33,275 nt of DNA from Pirellulales bacterium (GCA_016933425.1 JAFGAY010000168.1:1-33275); one strand, 5' to 3'; shown: positions 15,970-25,767, counted from the first letter of the stretch. Numbers and translations: made by a program. The notes: a model not told the origin generated them from the sequence alone.

Positions 15970-16485
15970 CTACGCCAGGAACGCGGCGTAGTGGAGCAAT
16001 CCGGCGACCGTTTTTGCGTCGCGGATTTCGCCGTTGCGGATCATGCGGAGCACGTCGTCCCACGGGGTTACGCGGAGCGTGATTTGTTCGCCCCCTTCGA
16101 GCGCCTGGGGGCCGGGGGCGAGGCCGGTGGCCAGGTAGACGTGCATCCGTTCGTCGAGGATGCCCGGCGACATGAAGAACTCGGCGATTTTCTCGATTCG
16201 CGCGGCCCGATAGCCCGTCTCCTCGGCCAGTTCGCGTCGGGCCGTCTCGGCCGGGTCTTCGTTGGGCTCGCACGTGCCGGCGGGCAGTTCTATGAGCGTT
16301 CGGCCGACCGACTGGCGGTAGTTGTCGATCAGGCAGATTCGCCCATCGTCCAACCGAGGGATGATGGCCACGGCGCCGGGGTGGCGGACGATCTGGCGAA
16401 CGTGGCGCCGGCCGTCGGGCGTTTCGTACGACTCCTGGACAACGCGGAACAGCCGGGCTTGAAGCAACGTCTCGGGTTCGTTCAT
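15970..16485 (-). CDS. Nudix hydrolase, ADP-ribose pyrophosphatase type
   Basis: 171 residues. The Nudix box is complete at residues 70-92: G-x5-E-x7-R-E-L-x-E-E-x-G (GTCEPNEDPAETARRELAEE, then TGY). Upstream HPGAVAIIP and LIDNYRQSVGRTLIELPAG are typical of the ADP-ribose/GDP-mannose pyrophosphatase branch (NudF/NudK-like), as is MSPGILDERMHVYLA after the box. Such enzymes hydrolyse ADP-ribose or related nucleoside diphosphate sugars using Mg2+. The precise substrate cannot be told from sequence. It is transcribed divergently from the HD-GYP gene. No ribosome binding site is apparent. Confidence 0.93.
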   Translation of the reverse strand: MNEPETLLQARLFRVVQESYETPDGRRHVRQIVRHPGAVAIIPRLDDGRICLIDNYRQSVGRTLIELPAGTCEPNEDPAETARRELAEETGYRAARIEKIAEFFMSPGILDERMHVYLATGLAPGPQALEGGEQITLRVTPWDDVLRMIRNGEIRDAKTVAGLLHYAAFLA

Positions 16486-16738
16486 GGCGTGTGGTCTCGA
16501 TTCATGATGTTGTGGGGGCTATTCTTGCAGCATATCGGCGCGAGGGGGCGTCGTGAAGGCCCGTGGCTGCGTCTACCGGCATGATCGTCACGATTGTTAC
16601 GAGCATTGTGGGGGTTTGGGTGCGAAGCGAGGCAGTCAAGGAGAGTTGATTTGCCCACCCCCCCGGCGTGATGTAGCCTTTCCTGCGGCATTGGTCGCAT
16701 CAGAGAAGAGGCACTTCTCGTTTTAGTTGACCACGCGA

Positions 16739-18421
16739 ATGTCATCAACCCAAGCGACATCTTCAACCTCGGCCATGCTTCCGCCTCAGGACGTCGCCAG
16801 CGGCGCGCCTCGCGAGTCGGACGTTTTGGCGCGATCGGTTCGACAAGTGCTCCATCGGGCATTCGGCATCGATTTTTCGGTGGTCGACGGTCGCGGCGGC
16901 CGACTGCTCCATCGGGCGCCGGACCAGCCGGCTCGCGACTGGGAGGCGCTGGCCGAGCTGTGCCGATTGGTCGCCGAGCAAGGTTATCCCGAATTTCTCG
17001 CCGACGAAGATCCGTTTGTGGTGCTGGCCCTGCCGGTCGCTGGCCTATTGGGCAACGACGATCGCGTGGTCGTGGCAACGTTCGTCACTCGGCCGGTTGC
17101 GCCGGGCGAGGATCTGAGCGTGGCGGCGCGGGCCGTGGGCCTTGCGCCCAACGCGGCGCGCGACTGGGCGAGTCGGCAGCCGATATGGCCGATCGATTCG
17201 ATTCGCCGGGTGGCCGATCTGACGGTCGAGCGGCTTGTGACGGGCCGGCGCACCGAGGCGCTCGACCACGAGGTGCGAAGCCTGTCGGCCAACCTTTCGG
17301 CGACCTACGAGGAAATCAGCCTGATCTACCGGCTGACGCAGAATCTGCGGCTCTCGGCCGGCGACGAGGCGCTGGGTCAAATGGCGTTGGCCGGGCTCGA
17401 AGAGGTCGTGGCGGCCAAGGGCCTTGCCTTGCTCATGCTGCCCGTGGTTCTCAAGGAAGAAACGCTCCAACATGCCGCGCGCTGTGAAGAACTACTGATG
17501 ACTCGGGGCGATTGTCCCCTGGACGCGGCCGAGCTGAAGACCCTGGTCCGTCACTTGGGGCTCCACGTCCGCAGTCGACCGCTGGTGGCCAATCCGCCGG
17601 TGACGACGGCCCCCTCGTGGCCTGTCCCCGCCGTCCGCGAATTGATCGTTGTGCCTTTGTCCGAGGGCAACAATTTGTTTGGCTGGCTCGCCCTGATCAA
17701 TCATCGTTCGGGCGGCGAGTTCGGCACGGTCGAGGCCAACCTGATTCACTCGGTGGGAACCATCCTGGGCATCCACAGCGGCAACATTGAACTTTACCGT
17801 CAGCAGTCTGAAATGTTCGCCGGCGTGGTTCGGGCGATGGTCTCCGCGATCGACGCCAAGGATCCCTACACCCGAGGCCACAGCGACCGCGTCGCGCGGA
17901 TCAGCGTTTGCCTGGCCCAGGAAATGGGGTGCGACCAGCCGACGCTCAATTCGATATATCTATCGGGCCTGTTGCACGACATTGGCAAAATCGGCATCGA
18001 CGACCAGGTGTTGCACAAGCCGGGCAGCCTTACCGCCGAGGAATACGAGCACATCAAGTCGCACGTCACCGTGGGCCACCGGATTCTGAGCGACTTGAAA
18101 AAAATGGAAAACGTCCTGCCGGTGGTTCTCCATCATCACGAATCGTGGAGCGGCGGCGGCTACCCGAGCGACTTGCGGGGCGAGCACATTCCCCTGCATG
18201 CGCGGATCGTCGCCGTGGCCGATGCGTTCGACGCCATGAGTAGCGACCGACCTTATCGCAAGGGAATGCCCGACGAAAAAATCGACGCGATTTTCCATGA
18301 TGGGTCGGGCAAGCAATGGGACCCGACGGTAGTCGACGCCCTGTTTCGCGTCCGCGACCGTGTCCGAGAAATCAGCCGCGAGCGCAACCAGGAGAGAAGG
18401 GAAATCCGAATCTGGACGTAG
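16739..18421 (+). CDS. GAF domain / HD-GYP domain signalling protein
   Basis: 560 residues from the ATG at 16739; a TTG at 16727 is possible. The N-terminal 180 residues are not assigned. A helical linker (SANLSATYEEISLIYRL) leads into a GAF-like sensor domain at about residues 195-360. The C-terminal HD-GYP domain has HD at 413-414 (LLHDIGKIG), the LPVVLHHHESW metal-binding segment, GYP at 474-476 and ARIVAVADAFDAMSSDRPYR. HD-GYP proteins are mostly cyclic-di-GMP phosphodiesterases, and all metal-site residues appear intact. No receiver or transmembrane segment is seen, so it is probably a cytoplasmic sensor. It stands alone, divergent from the Nudix gene and converging on topA. Confidence 0.92.
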   Translation: MSSTQATSSTSAMLPPQDVASGAPRESDVLARSVRQVLHRAFGIDFSVVDGRGGRLLHRAPDQPARDWEALAELCRLVAEQGYPEFLADEDPFVVLALPVAGLLGNDDRVVVATFVTRPVAPGEDLSVAARAVGLAPNAARDWASRQPIWPIDSIRRVADLTVERLVTGRRTEALDHEVRSLSANLSATYEEISLIYRLTQNLRLSAGDEALGQMALAGLEEVVAAKGLALLMLPVVLKEETLQHAARCEELLMTRGDCPLDAAELKTLVRHLGLHVRSRPLVANPPVTTAPSWPVPAVRELIVVPLSEGNNLFGWLALINHRSGGEFGTVEANLIHSVGTILGIHSGNIELYRQQSEMFAGVVRAMVSAIDAKDPYTRGHSDRVARISVCLAQEMGCDQPTLNSIYLSGLLHDIGKIGIDDQVLHKPGSLTAEEYEHIKSHVTVGHRILSDLKKMENVLPVVLHHHESWSGGGYPSDLRGEHIPLHARIVAVADAFDAMSSDRPYRKGMPDEKIDAIFHDGSGKQWDPTVVDALFRVRDRVREISRERNQERREIRIWT

Positions 18422-18446
18422 CCTGGGCAGTTACGGCAAGCATTCG

Positions 18447-18471
18447 TTAGCCGCCGCGCCCGCGCGGCGTT
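18447..18471. repeat. 25-bp REP-like palindrome, third copy
   Basis: ttagccgccgcg...gcggcgtt matches the inverted pair at 2134-2206, including the adjacent gaaa. It lies between the convergent ends of the HD-GYP gene and topA. Confidence 0.75.
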
Positions 18472-18561
18472 GAAAATCGCGCCCAAGAACAACGTCGAGC
18501 AGGCTCGACTGCTAACGGGAATCGATCGCTGAGTCGAATGCGGTCGTTTTCCAGACGCCTT

Positions 18562-21279
18562 CTACGACTTCTTCCCGGCCGTTTTTTTCGCTGGTTTCTT
18601 TGCCGTTTTTTTGGCCGTTTTCTTTTTCGCCGGTTTTTTCTTGGCGGCCGGTTTGGCGGCGGCTTTTTTCTTGGGGGCTTTTGTCTTGCGTGCGGGTCCG
18701 CGGGCGGCCCGCTCGGCCAGCAGGTCGAGGGCTCGTTCGAACGTCAATTCCTCGACCGCCATGGTTCGCGGCAGCGAGGCGTTCGTCGTTCCGTCGGTGA
18801 CGTAGGGGCCGTAGCGGCCTTCGAGAAGCTGGACCGGCTGGGCCGTAACGGGGGAAACCTCGAACACTTTCAGCGGCTCGCTCTTGCGCCGGGCCCCGCG
18901 CCGGGCCTTGGGCTGCGAAAGCAACTCGACGGCCTGCTCGAACGTCACGTCAAGCGGCGAGAGCCCCGCGGGCAACGAGCGTGTTTCGCTGCCGCACTTG
19001 ACGTAGGGGCCGAAACGCCCGTTGTGGGCCACCACCGGCTCGCCGCTTTCCACATGGTTTCCTAACTGCCGCGGGAGCGATAGCAACTTGAGGGCCGTTT
19101 CGACGTCGACGTTCTCGGGCTCCATTCCCGACAGGAGCGAGGCGTTTTGCGGTTTCTCGTCGTCCTCGGCCGTGCCGCGCTGGACGTAGGGTCCGAATCG
19201 CCCATTCTTGATGAAGATGGGTTTGCCCGTCTCGGGACAAATGCCCAGCGGTTCGTCGTCCTGGATCGACTTATTGAGCATTTCCAGGGCCGTTTCAAGG
19301 CTGAGTTCGTCGGGGGGCAATTTCTCGGGCAGGCTCGCGCGGCGCGATCCTTGCTCGAGAAACGGCCCATAACGCCCCACTCGAACGTAAACCGGCTCGC
19401 CCTCGTCGCCTGTTCCCGCGGCCGGCTTGCCGATCAGAATCCGGCTGACGCTTCGGGCGTCGATCTCGTCGACCTTGTTGGAAAGCTGCTGTTTCAGGCC
19501 CGGGTGTGCGTTGCCGAAATAGAATGTGCGGAGGTATTCGACGTGTTCGAGTTCGCCGCGGCTGATGGCGTCCAGCTCGTCCTCCATTTCGGCGGTGAAC
19601 TGATAATCGACCAGGTCGGGCAAGTGGTCCTCCAACAGGCTCGACACCGCGAATGCGACCCAGGTGGGCACCAGGGCGTTGTTTTTCTTGAAGACATATT
19701 CCCGGGCGAGGATCGTTTCGATGATCGACGCATAGGTGCTTGGCCGGCCGATGCCCATTTCTTCCAGGGCCCGGGTCAGCGAGGCTTCGCTATAGCGGCC
19801 CGGCGGCTGCGTCGCGTGGCTTTTCGTTTCGAGGCTGGCGCAGGCGAGCGATTGGCCGGTTTCGACCGCCGGCAGCACGGCCTCGCGGTCGGCCAGATCC
19901 GCGTTGGGATCGTCCGAGCCCTCGACGTAGACGCGGAGATAGCCCGGAAACTCGACCGTTTTTCCACTCACCTGAAATCGCGCGTCGTCCAGCGCGACGT
20001 CGATCGTCGTGCGGTGGCCTCGGGCGTCGGCCATTTGGCAGGCCACGGTCCGTTTCCAGATGAGGTTGTAAAGCTTGAATTCGTCGGCCGTGAGGTTGTT
20101 TCGGAGTTCCTCCGGCTTCTCGAACCGGGCGCCGGCCGGACGAATGGCTTCGTGTGCCTCTTGGGCGTTCTTGACTTTGGTCCGATAGGATCGCGGTTCG
20201 GCGGGCAGGTAATTGGCGCCGTATTGCGTCCGGATCAGCTCGCGCGCCGTCTGGACGGCGACCTGGGCCAGGGTCGTCGAATCGGTGCGCATGTAGGTAA
20301 TGTGGCCGTTTTCGTACAAACTTTGGGCCGTCTGCATGGTTCGCCGGGCCGTGAAGCCGTATTTACGGTTGGCTTCCTGCTGGAGCGTGCTCGTCGTGAA
20401 CGGCGGAGACGGTTTCGACACGTAAGGCTTGTTTTCAACCTTGGCCACGCTGCACGGCTGGTCGAAAAGCCGTTGGGACAATGCTTCGACCTGCATCTGG
20501 TCGAGCAGCAGCAACGAGGAATCCTTGATCTTGCCGGTGGTCGAGTCGAAATCGCGGCTGGTCGGCACGCGGCGCCCGCCGACCGACACCAACGCCGCCT
20601 GAAACGATCCAGCCCCCTGGGGAGTGAACGTTCCCAGCAAGTCCCAGTAGGTGGCCGAGACGAAAGCCATTCGCTGGCGCTCCCGGTCGGCGATCAGGCG
20701 GACCGCCACGCTTTGCACCCGGCCGGCCGACAATCGCGGACGGACCTTGCGCCACAACAGGGGCGACACCTCGTAACCGTAGAGTCGATCGATGATCCGC
20801 CGTGCTTCTTGCGCGCGGACCAGCCGTGCGTCGACCTCGCGCGGATGCGACAGCGCTTCCTGGATGGCTTCCTTGGTGATTTCGTGAAAAACCAGCCTCC
20901 GGACGGGCACCTTGGGCTTGAGGACCTCGCACAGATGCCAACTGATGGCTTCTCCCTCGCGGTCTTCGTCGGTGGCCAGATAGAGTTCCGAGGCCGTTTT
21001 GAGAAGCTGGCGAAGTTTGTTGACCTGCTTCGCTTTTTCCCGGGGCACCACGTAGACCGGTTCGAAATCCGCGTCGACGTTGACGCCCAGATAGGCCCAG
21101 TTTTCTTTTTTGTATTCCTCGGGCAGTTCCTTTGCTCCCTGGGGCAGGTCGCGGATATGGCCGATGCTCGCCTCGATCGTATATCCGCCGCCCAGGAATT
21201 TGCTGATGGTCCGCGCCTTGGCCGGCGACTCGACGATCACCAGGGGTTTGCCTTGCCGTGAGGGAGTTTTTTTTGCCAT
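18562..21279 (-). CDS. topA: DNA topoisomerase I with C-terminal repeats and lysine-rich tail
   Basis: 905 residues from the ATG at 21279 (MAKKTPSRQG); the frame is open further upstream but homology starts here. This type IA enzyme relaxes negative supercoils by nicking one strand. The TOPRIM domain shows LVIVESPAKARTISKFLG and LATDEDREGEAISWHL. The active-site tyrosine is Tyr329 in GHITYMRTDST. GRPSTYASIIETI is also conserved. In place of the Cys4 zinc fingers of E. coli TopA, the C-terminus has four GR-Y/F-GP-Y/F repeats (GRYGPFLEQG, GRFGPYVQRG, GRFGPYVKCG, GRYGPYVTDG). It ends in about 40 residues of Lys/Ala/Pro (KKPAKKTAGKK style) like histone H1 tails, expected to add DNA affinity. It stands alone on the minus strand. 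Confidence 0.97.
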   Translation of the reverse strand: MAKKTPSRQGKPLVIVESPAKARTISKFLGGGYTIEASIGHIRDLPQGAKELPEEYKKENWAYLGVNVDADFEPVYVVPREKAKQVNKLRQLLKTASELYLATDEDREGEAISWHLCEVLKPKVPVRRLVFHEITKEAIQEALSHPREVDARLVRAQEARRIIDRLYGYEVSPLLWRKVRPRLSAGRVQSVAVRLIADRERQRMAFVSATYWDLLGTFTPQGAGSFQAALVSVGGRRVPTSRDFDSTTGKIKDSSLLLLDQMQVEALSQRLFDQPCSVAKVENKPYVSKPSPPFTTSTLQQEANRKYGFTARRTMQTAQSLYENGHITYMRTDSTTLAQVAVQTARELIRTQYGANYLPAEPRSYRTKVKNAQEAHEAIRPAGARFEKPEELRNNLTADEFKLYNLIWKRTVACQMADARGHRTTIDVALDDARFQVSGKTVEFPGYLRVYVEGSDDPNADLADREAVLPAVETGQSLACASLETKSHATQPPGRYSEASLTRALEEMGIGRPSTYASIIETILAREYVFKKNNALVPTWVAFAVSSLLEDHLPDLVDYQFTAEMEDELDAISRGELEHVEYLRTFYFGNAHPGLKQQLSNKVDEIDARSVSRILIGKPAAGTGDEGEPVYVRVGRYGPFLEQGSRRASLPEKLPPDELSLETALEMLNKSIQDDEPLGICPETGKPIFIKNGRFGPYVQRGTAEDDEKPQNASLLSGMEPENVDVETALKLLSLPRQLGNHVESGEPVVAHNGRFGPYVKCGSETRSLPAGLSPLDVTFEQAVELLSQPKARRGARRKSEPLKVFEVSPVTAQPVQLLEGRYGPYVTDGTTNASLPRTMAVEELTFERALDLLAERAARGPARKTKAPKKKAAAKPAAKKKPAKKKTAKKTAKKPAKKTAGKKS

Positions 21280-21903
21280 GAGAAAACCGGTTGTTCGCGG
21301 AAGCATGCTTTCGGCCGTCGTCGAGAGACCCAATACAAGTCGATAAGCCGTCTTGTCTTGCGTCTTTGGTAAGATATCAGCGATTCGTGCCCCGGAGGCT
21401 TAGTCGAGGACCGTCCGCCCGAACCATCCATCCATTCGGACTATCCCGGCCGAAGGCCCAAGTGTGGAATTGTAGCACCCGAACCAGACGGCACAATCAC
21501 CATTTTGCCGGCGGGAGACACGCGCAGGTGGTCGCAAACAAGTCCCCTCTCCCCTTTGGAGTGGGTTCTCAAAAAGTTCCCTCTCCCTATGGGAGAGGGT
21601 TAGGGCAAATCGGGCCAGGTTCATTATTTCCAAGATTCCCCCAAACTTGTAACTACTGGAGTTTCCGAGTATCCAAAATCTCTAATTATGGCTATTCTCC
21701 CCATTCGTGGGGTTCCGTAAACATTTAGCCGTCTATCCGGCCCCCCGTTGCACGAGCGCCAGCCCCGAATTGCCCCCCGGACTGGGATTGCACTTCCGGG
21801 GAAGCATTTTAGAATTGCGGGATTCGGGCCATGCTCGCCGGAGCATCGCAACAAGAACCGACGAACCCCCCTTTTCCAGTTCCACGAATCGCAGGATCGC
21901 ACG
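21280..21903. other. Divergent topA / PpiD-like intergenic region
   Basis: 624 bp without a credible gene. It should carry the promoters of both divergent genes, but no confident -35/-10 pair was found. It contains a partial cccctctcccc repeat at 21542-21565 and the complete hairpin at 21579-21599. The last 160 bp stay open in the downstream gene's frame but show no membrane or family signal before the chosen start at 21904. Confidence 0.6.
21579..21599. repeat. ccctctccc-tat-gggagaggg hairpin repeat
   Basis: Perfect 9-bp stem with loop tat, followed by ttagggc, as at 14213-14233. A truncated copy lies immediately upstream (21542-21565). Confidence 0.85.
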
Positions 21904-24414
21904 ATGGCAAGTCCTTTTAGTATTTTTCGGAAGCACCAGAAGGTTCTCATGGCCGTGTTGGGCATTATGGCCATTATTGCCTTCACGGTGCTTGGCATCG
22001 TGCTCGAAATTCTCCAGGGCCAGTCCGGCGCGGCGTCGAAAAACCCCGTGGTCGTCGCGACCGAGAAGTACGGCGACCTGCACGAATTTGATCTGCAGCG
22101 CATGCGGGATTCGCGAAGATACGTGTCGCGATTCCTCCAAAGCGCCATCCTTGAAGCCAGCCGCGGCGACGGGGAATTCTTTAGAAATCAAACCCTGAAT
22201 TACCTCTTGCCGTTGGGTTTGGTCGCAGGAAACGAGCAATCAAAAGAAGCCCTGTTCAGCGAACAAGCCACGGTCGACCATTGGCTCGTGGTCCAGCGGG
22301 CCCGGGAGCTGGGGCTTGTTGCCAGCGACGGCATGGTCGAGAAATTCTTGTACGATCTCACCGATAATCGCCTTAAGGGCCCCGACTTCGCCGAACTCTT
22401 CAAACGCCAGGGCGGATCGGAGGAGCTTCTCTTTAGCGCGCTGCGCGACGAATTGGTGTCGCGCAATTATCGAACCATGGTCGGCACGAGTCTCGACCTG
22501 GGCACCGCGACGCCGGCCCAACGTTGGGATTATTTCCAGCGACTCAAACGCAAGATTGACCTCGAAGTTGCGCCGATCAGCGTCGCTCAATTCGTCGACG
22601 ACAAGGAAGACCCGGGCGACCAGGTGCTCGAGGAGTTCTTCGAGCAATACAAGAACAACTTCCCCTCGCCCGAGTCGCCCGAGCCCGGTTTTCGGGTGCC
22701 GCCGACCGTCGAGATCGAGTACGTCAAAGCCGAATTTGACAAGTTCGCCGATCCGGCGTCGATCACCGACGAGGAGATCAAGGCCTATTACGATGCCCAC
22801 ATCGAGCAATTTCGGAACGTCGAGCTTCCGGGAATGGATCTGGGTGAGTTGCCGCCGGCCGCCACCGGCGCGACCGACGACCAGAAGCGGTCCGAGCCCT
22901 CGGCCCAGGAAGGCGCGACGCCCGATGCGGGTCCCGATGCGGGCAAGGTTTCCAGCGAGAAACCCGAAGCGGCGCCGTCGCAAGAGTCTGAGAAGAAGCC
23001 CGATCAAACACCCGCCGACGACCCCAAGGGGAACGAGCCGTCCGGCGGTCAAACGCAAGAGACGACCTCGGCAGCGGCAATCCGATCGCCCTTCCGTCTG
23101 GTCGCGATGAGCCAGGAAGCCGAGGAAGACGTGGAAAAGGCGGAGCCGACGGTTGCCGCCGAAGAAAAACCGGCGCGGCCCGATGCCGACGTTCCGGCCG
23201 AGCCGGAGCCGAAAGCGCCGCAAGATTCGTCCTTGGCGCTGCCCGAGTTGACTCCCAACGCCCCGTCTTCCGAGAAATCGGCCGAGGCCGAGCCCGCCGC
23301 GTCGACCGACAAACCGGCTTTGCCCGAGGCCTCGGCCCCCAAGCCCAAATACAAGCCGCTCGACGAGGTCAAGGACCAGATCCGCCGCACACTGGCGGGG
23401 GAAAAAGTCCGCGATCGCATTCTTGAGGGTTTCCGTCCCATTCGGACCAACATGAAGAAGCACCATGACAAGCAGATCCAGTACGAAGTGCACAAGGAAG
23501 AGCCCGGCGCCAAGGTCGAGCCGCCCCAGATCGACTTGAATCGTTTGACCGACCCGCCGGCCGGCGCTTTCTGGGTCAAAAAGACCTGGAAGCTGGTCGA
23601 GGCGGACGAAGCCAAGACGCTCGATCCGAAGGAGCTTGTCGCGGTCGAGCGTTTTGGACCGCCGCAAAAGACGGGCCTGGTCACCATGATGGAGCTGGCC
23701 CAGGTTCCGATTGCCGCGTCGCAAACCGAGAGCGAGCAACTGTTCCTGCGCGAGGCATTCGAGTTGATGCCCGCCTTCATGCCCGGCATTTCCTGGGACT
23801 ACGACGGAAATGGATATCTATACTGGAAAATTCGCGAGGTGGAAGAGCGCGTGCCGAAGTTCGACGAAGAAGGGATGCGCGACAAGGTGCTCGCCGCGTG
23901 GCGGTTCCACGTCCAGGCAAAAAAAGCGGCCCTGGAACATGCCCAGCGGCTGGCCGACGAGGCCCGCAACGCCGGCGGCTCGCTGGCCGACTCGATCGGA
24001 CGCCAGCCGGGCGTAACCGTCTCGCAAACCGGCCTGTTTACGTGGCTAACCACGGGCACGCTGTCGATGATGCCGTATCAGCAGCCGCGCCTCAGCAAGG
24101 TTGAGCACGTTGAGATGGCGGGCGACGCTTTCATGCGAGCGGCCTATGGGCTGGCGGTGAACGAAGTCGGCGTGGCCATGAACCAGCCGGAAACCACCGT
24201 CTACGTCATGCGTCTTATCAAAACCACGCCGCTGGAAAACTTTCTCATGGCCTCCTTCGAGTCGGAGCCGATGGTAATGTACCTCATGGTTGCCCAAGTC
24301 GAACGCCAAAAGATGATCAACGATTGGTACGCAGACCTGCGGCGCGAGGCCGACCTGAAATGGGAACGCCCGGCCGACCAGCCGACGCGGGACGAACCAA
24401 ACCCGGACGAATAA
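21904..24414 (+). CDS. PpiD/SurA-like membrane-anchored periplasmic protein
   Basis: 836 residues from the ATG at 21904, with AGGA 7 bases upstream. SPFSIFRKHQKVLMAVLGIM leads into one membrane helix (about residues 14-36). A helical SurA_N/PpiD-like region follows to about residue 300, with the linker EEIKAYYDAHIEQF typical of parvulin-family chaperones. Residues about 300-482 are a Pro/Glu/Ala-rich insertion of low complexity. The PpiD-like pattern resumes at YKPLDEVKDQIRRTLAGEK. The C-terminal third is ordered and ends with a charged tail. A catalytic parvulin domain is not recognised, so a chaperone or scaffold role is more likely than prolyl isomerase activity (inference). It is monocistronic and divergent from topA. 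Confidence 0.8.
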   Translation: MASPFSIFRKHQKVLMAVLGIMAIIAFTVLGIVLEILQGQSGAASKNPVVVATEKYGDLHEFDLQRMRDSRRYVSRFLQSAILEASRGDGEFFRNQTLNYLLPLGLVAGNEQSKEALFSEQATVDHWLVVQRARELGLVASDGMVEKFLYDLTDNRLKGPDFAELFKRQGGSEELLFSALRDELVSRNYRTMVGTSLDLGTATPAQRWDYFQRLKRKIDLEVAPISVAQFVDDKEDPGDQVLEEFFEQYKNNFPSPESPEPGFRVPPTVEIEYVKAEFDKFADPASITDEEIKAYYDAHIEQFRNVELPGMDLGELPPAATGATDDQKRSEPSAQEGATPDAGPDAGKVSSEKPEAAPSQESEKKPDQTPADDPKGNEPSGGQTQETTSAAAIRSPFRLVAMSQEAEEDVEKAEPTVAAEEKPARPDADVPAEPEPKAPQDSSLALPELTPNAPSSEKSAEAEPAASTDKPALPEASAPKPKYKPLDEVKDQIRRTLAGEKVRDRILEGFRPIRTNMKKHHDKQIQYEVHKEEPGAKVEPPQIDLNRLTDPPAGAFWVKKTWKLVEADEAKTLDPKELVAVERFGPPQKTGLVTMMELAQVPIAASQTESEQLFLREAFELMPAFMPGISWDYDGNGYLYWKIREVEERVPKFDEEGMRDKVLAAWRFHVQAKKAALEHAQRLADEARNAGGSLADSIGRQPGVTVSQTGLFTWLTTGTLSMMPYQQPRLSKVEHVEMAGDAFMRAAYGLAVNEVGVAMNQPETTVYVMRLIKTTPLENFLMASFESEPMVMYLMVAQVERQKMINDWYADLRREADLKWERPADQPTRDEPNPDE

Positions 24415-24836
24415 TGCCGGCCGGTTCTCGAAACGGGGCCTGCTATTGATTTGGCAACCAATAACCCCACTGGGTTTGTCTCGGTTGAATTCGGGTTTGG
24501 AAACTACCCGGCCAAGTCAGAAAACGGGTGAGGGGTCACCCATGTGGCGTTGAAGCATGAATCCCCGCCGCGATGCCGCGTAGGGTTAAAACATGAATAG
24601 CCGGGGGTAAAGCGCAACGCAACCCCTGGAAAGCGTCTCCATTTCAAACACTCATCTCAGGCGATCAACTTTCGGTTTTCGCCAAAGTTTACGCAACCGA
24701 CGCACCCCGCCGGGAAGTCACGGTTTTCGCGTCGGAATCATGCTCGAATTGCTTGCTCCGGGTAGCTGGCGGTGTATGATTCCAGCGCGGACCCACCTTT
24801 TTTTCATTCCCAGCACGAAGCCCGGGAGAGCGAGCC
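24415..24836. other. Intergenic region with degenerate repeat and a candidate promoter
   Basis: No gene is seen. The middle contains two related segments (ttgaagcatgaat near 24551 and ttaaaacatgaat near 24586) followed by an inverted ccgggggt / acccctgg pair, which looks like a degraded repeat. A promoter candidate lies at 24753-24780. Confidence 0.5.
24753..24780 (+). promoter_or_regulatory. Candidate sigma-70-type promoter for the exported-protein/symporter pair
   Basis: TTGCTC (24753-24758), a 16-base spacer, then TATGAT (24775-24780), which matches the -10 consensus at 5 of 6 bases. It lies 57 bases upstream of the ATG at 24837. Consensus matching only. Confidence 0.4.
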
Positions 24837-25742
24837 ATGCCAAGAATCGCGGTAGCGATAATGGTCGTTCTGACGATCGGGGTGTCGATTGGGGTGAATA
24901 CGGCCCAATTTCCCGTCGTGCGAAAAATGTTGAACCGTTCGGCGGGCAATGCGGCATCGCAGGCCGCCTCGCGGGCGCCATTGGCGGCGGAACCGGCCGA
25001 GTCGTCGCGGGAAGACGTCGATCTGAGTCAGTTTGCGCCGCCGACCATTCAAGCGGCTTCGTCCGACGTCCCGACGCTGCCCGAGGCCACCCCTTCGCCC
25101 ACTTCCGAAACAAACGGGTCGGGAACGGCGGACTTGCACACGTCCGTGAATCCATCCTCGGATGCATCGCCGGGCGGCGGCGCCATGCACCTCGTGTCGC
25201 AACAACCGCCGATCGACGGCCAATCCATCGTTTCTAAAAGCCTGGGAACCAGCAGTGTCCTGCTCGGCGAGGAGCAGGACGCGGCACGCGGGCCCGCGCC
25301 GGGGTTTTTGGCGGGCGATCCTGGGGCGGCGGGCGCTTTGTTCCCGGAACCGGCGAGGCCGATTGCCTTTGGGCCGGCGGCCACCCCGATCGGTTCGACG
25401 CTCCCCGCCGGAAGATTTTCCTCGAGAAACGTCGAAAACGCGGCGCCGTATGACGCGAGTGAGTCGACAACCTGGCCGGCTGAGATGGCGCCAACGCTGA
25501 AACTGGCGGCAAAACCGGTGATTGCCGGCGGCGACGACGGCGACTGGCGCGAACAACGCCCGCTGGTGCCGCTGCGCCGGCCAAGCGACCAAGTATCGGC
25601 GACGCCGGTCTCGACAAGCCGGTCCGGGCTGTCCATCGAACGGCTTCCCGAAGTTTTGGCGACCGAGCCGGCGCCTCCTTGGAAAGACCTCGTCCGCTCG
25701 CGGGAGATCTCCGAGGCGATCTATCCGAGCACGGGCCAATAG
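24837..25742 (+). CDS. Exported or membrane-anchored Pro/Ala-rich protein of unknown function
   Basis: 301 residues, with GGGAG 8 bases before the ATG. An N-terminal hydrophobic segment (residues 4-20, IAVAIMVVLTIGVSIGV) is followed by a long Ala/Ser/Pro/Glu-rich stretch with no predicted fold. No domain or catalytic motif is recognised. The final part (PLVPLRRPSDQVS, PWKDLVRSREISEAIY) is the most protein-like. The stop lies 25 bases ahead of the symporter's ATG, so the two are probably co-transcribed. It may be a cell-surface or periplasmic linker protein; that is a guess from composition only. Confidence 0.65.
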   Translation: MPRIAVAIMVVLTIGVSIGVNTAQFPVVRKMLNRSAGNAASQAASRAPLAAEPAESSREDVDLSQFAPPTIQAASSDVPTLPEATPSPTSETNGSGTADLHTSVNPSSDASPGGGAMHLVSQQPPIDGQSIVSKSLGTSSVLLGEEQDAARGPAPGFLAGDPGAAGALFPEPARPIAFGPAATPIGSTLPAGRFSSRNVENAAPYDASESTTWPAEMAPTLKLAAKPVIAGGDDGDWREQRPLVPLRRPSDQVSATPVSTSRSGLSIERLPEVLATEPAPPWKDLVRSREISEAIYPSTGQ

Positions 25743-25767
25743 CCCGACGGCCACCGGGAGCGACGCC

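Noticed and set aside
19147-21261. Long plus-strand open frame opposite topA
   Set aside because: The minus strand encodes unmistakable topoisomerase I over the same interval; the antisense frame is a by-product of codon bias.
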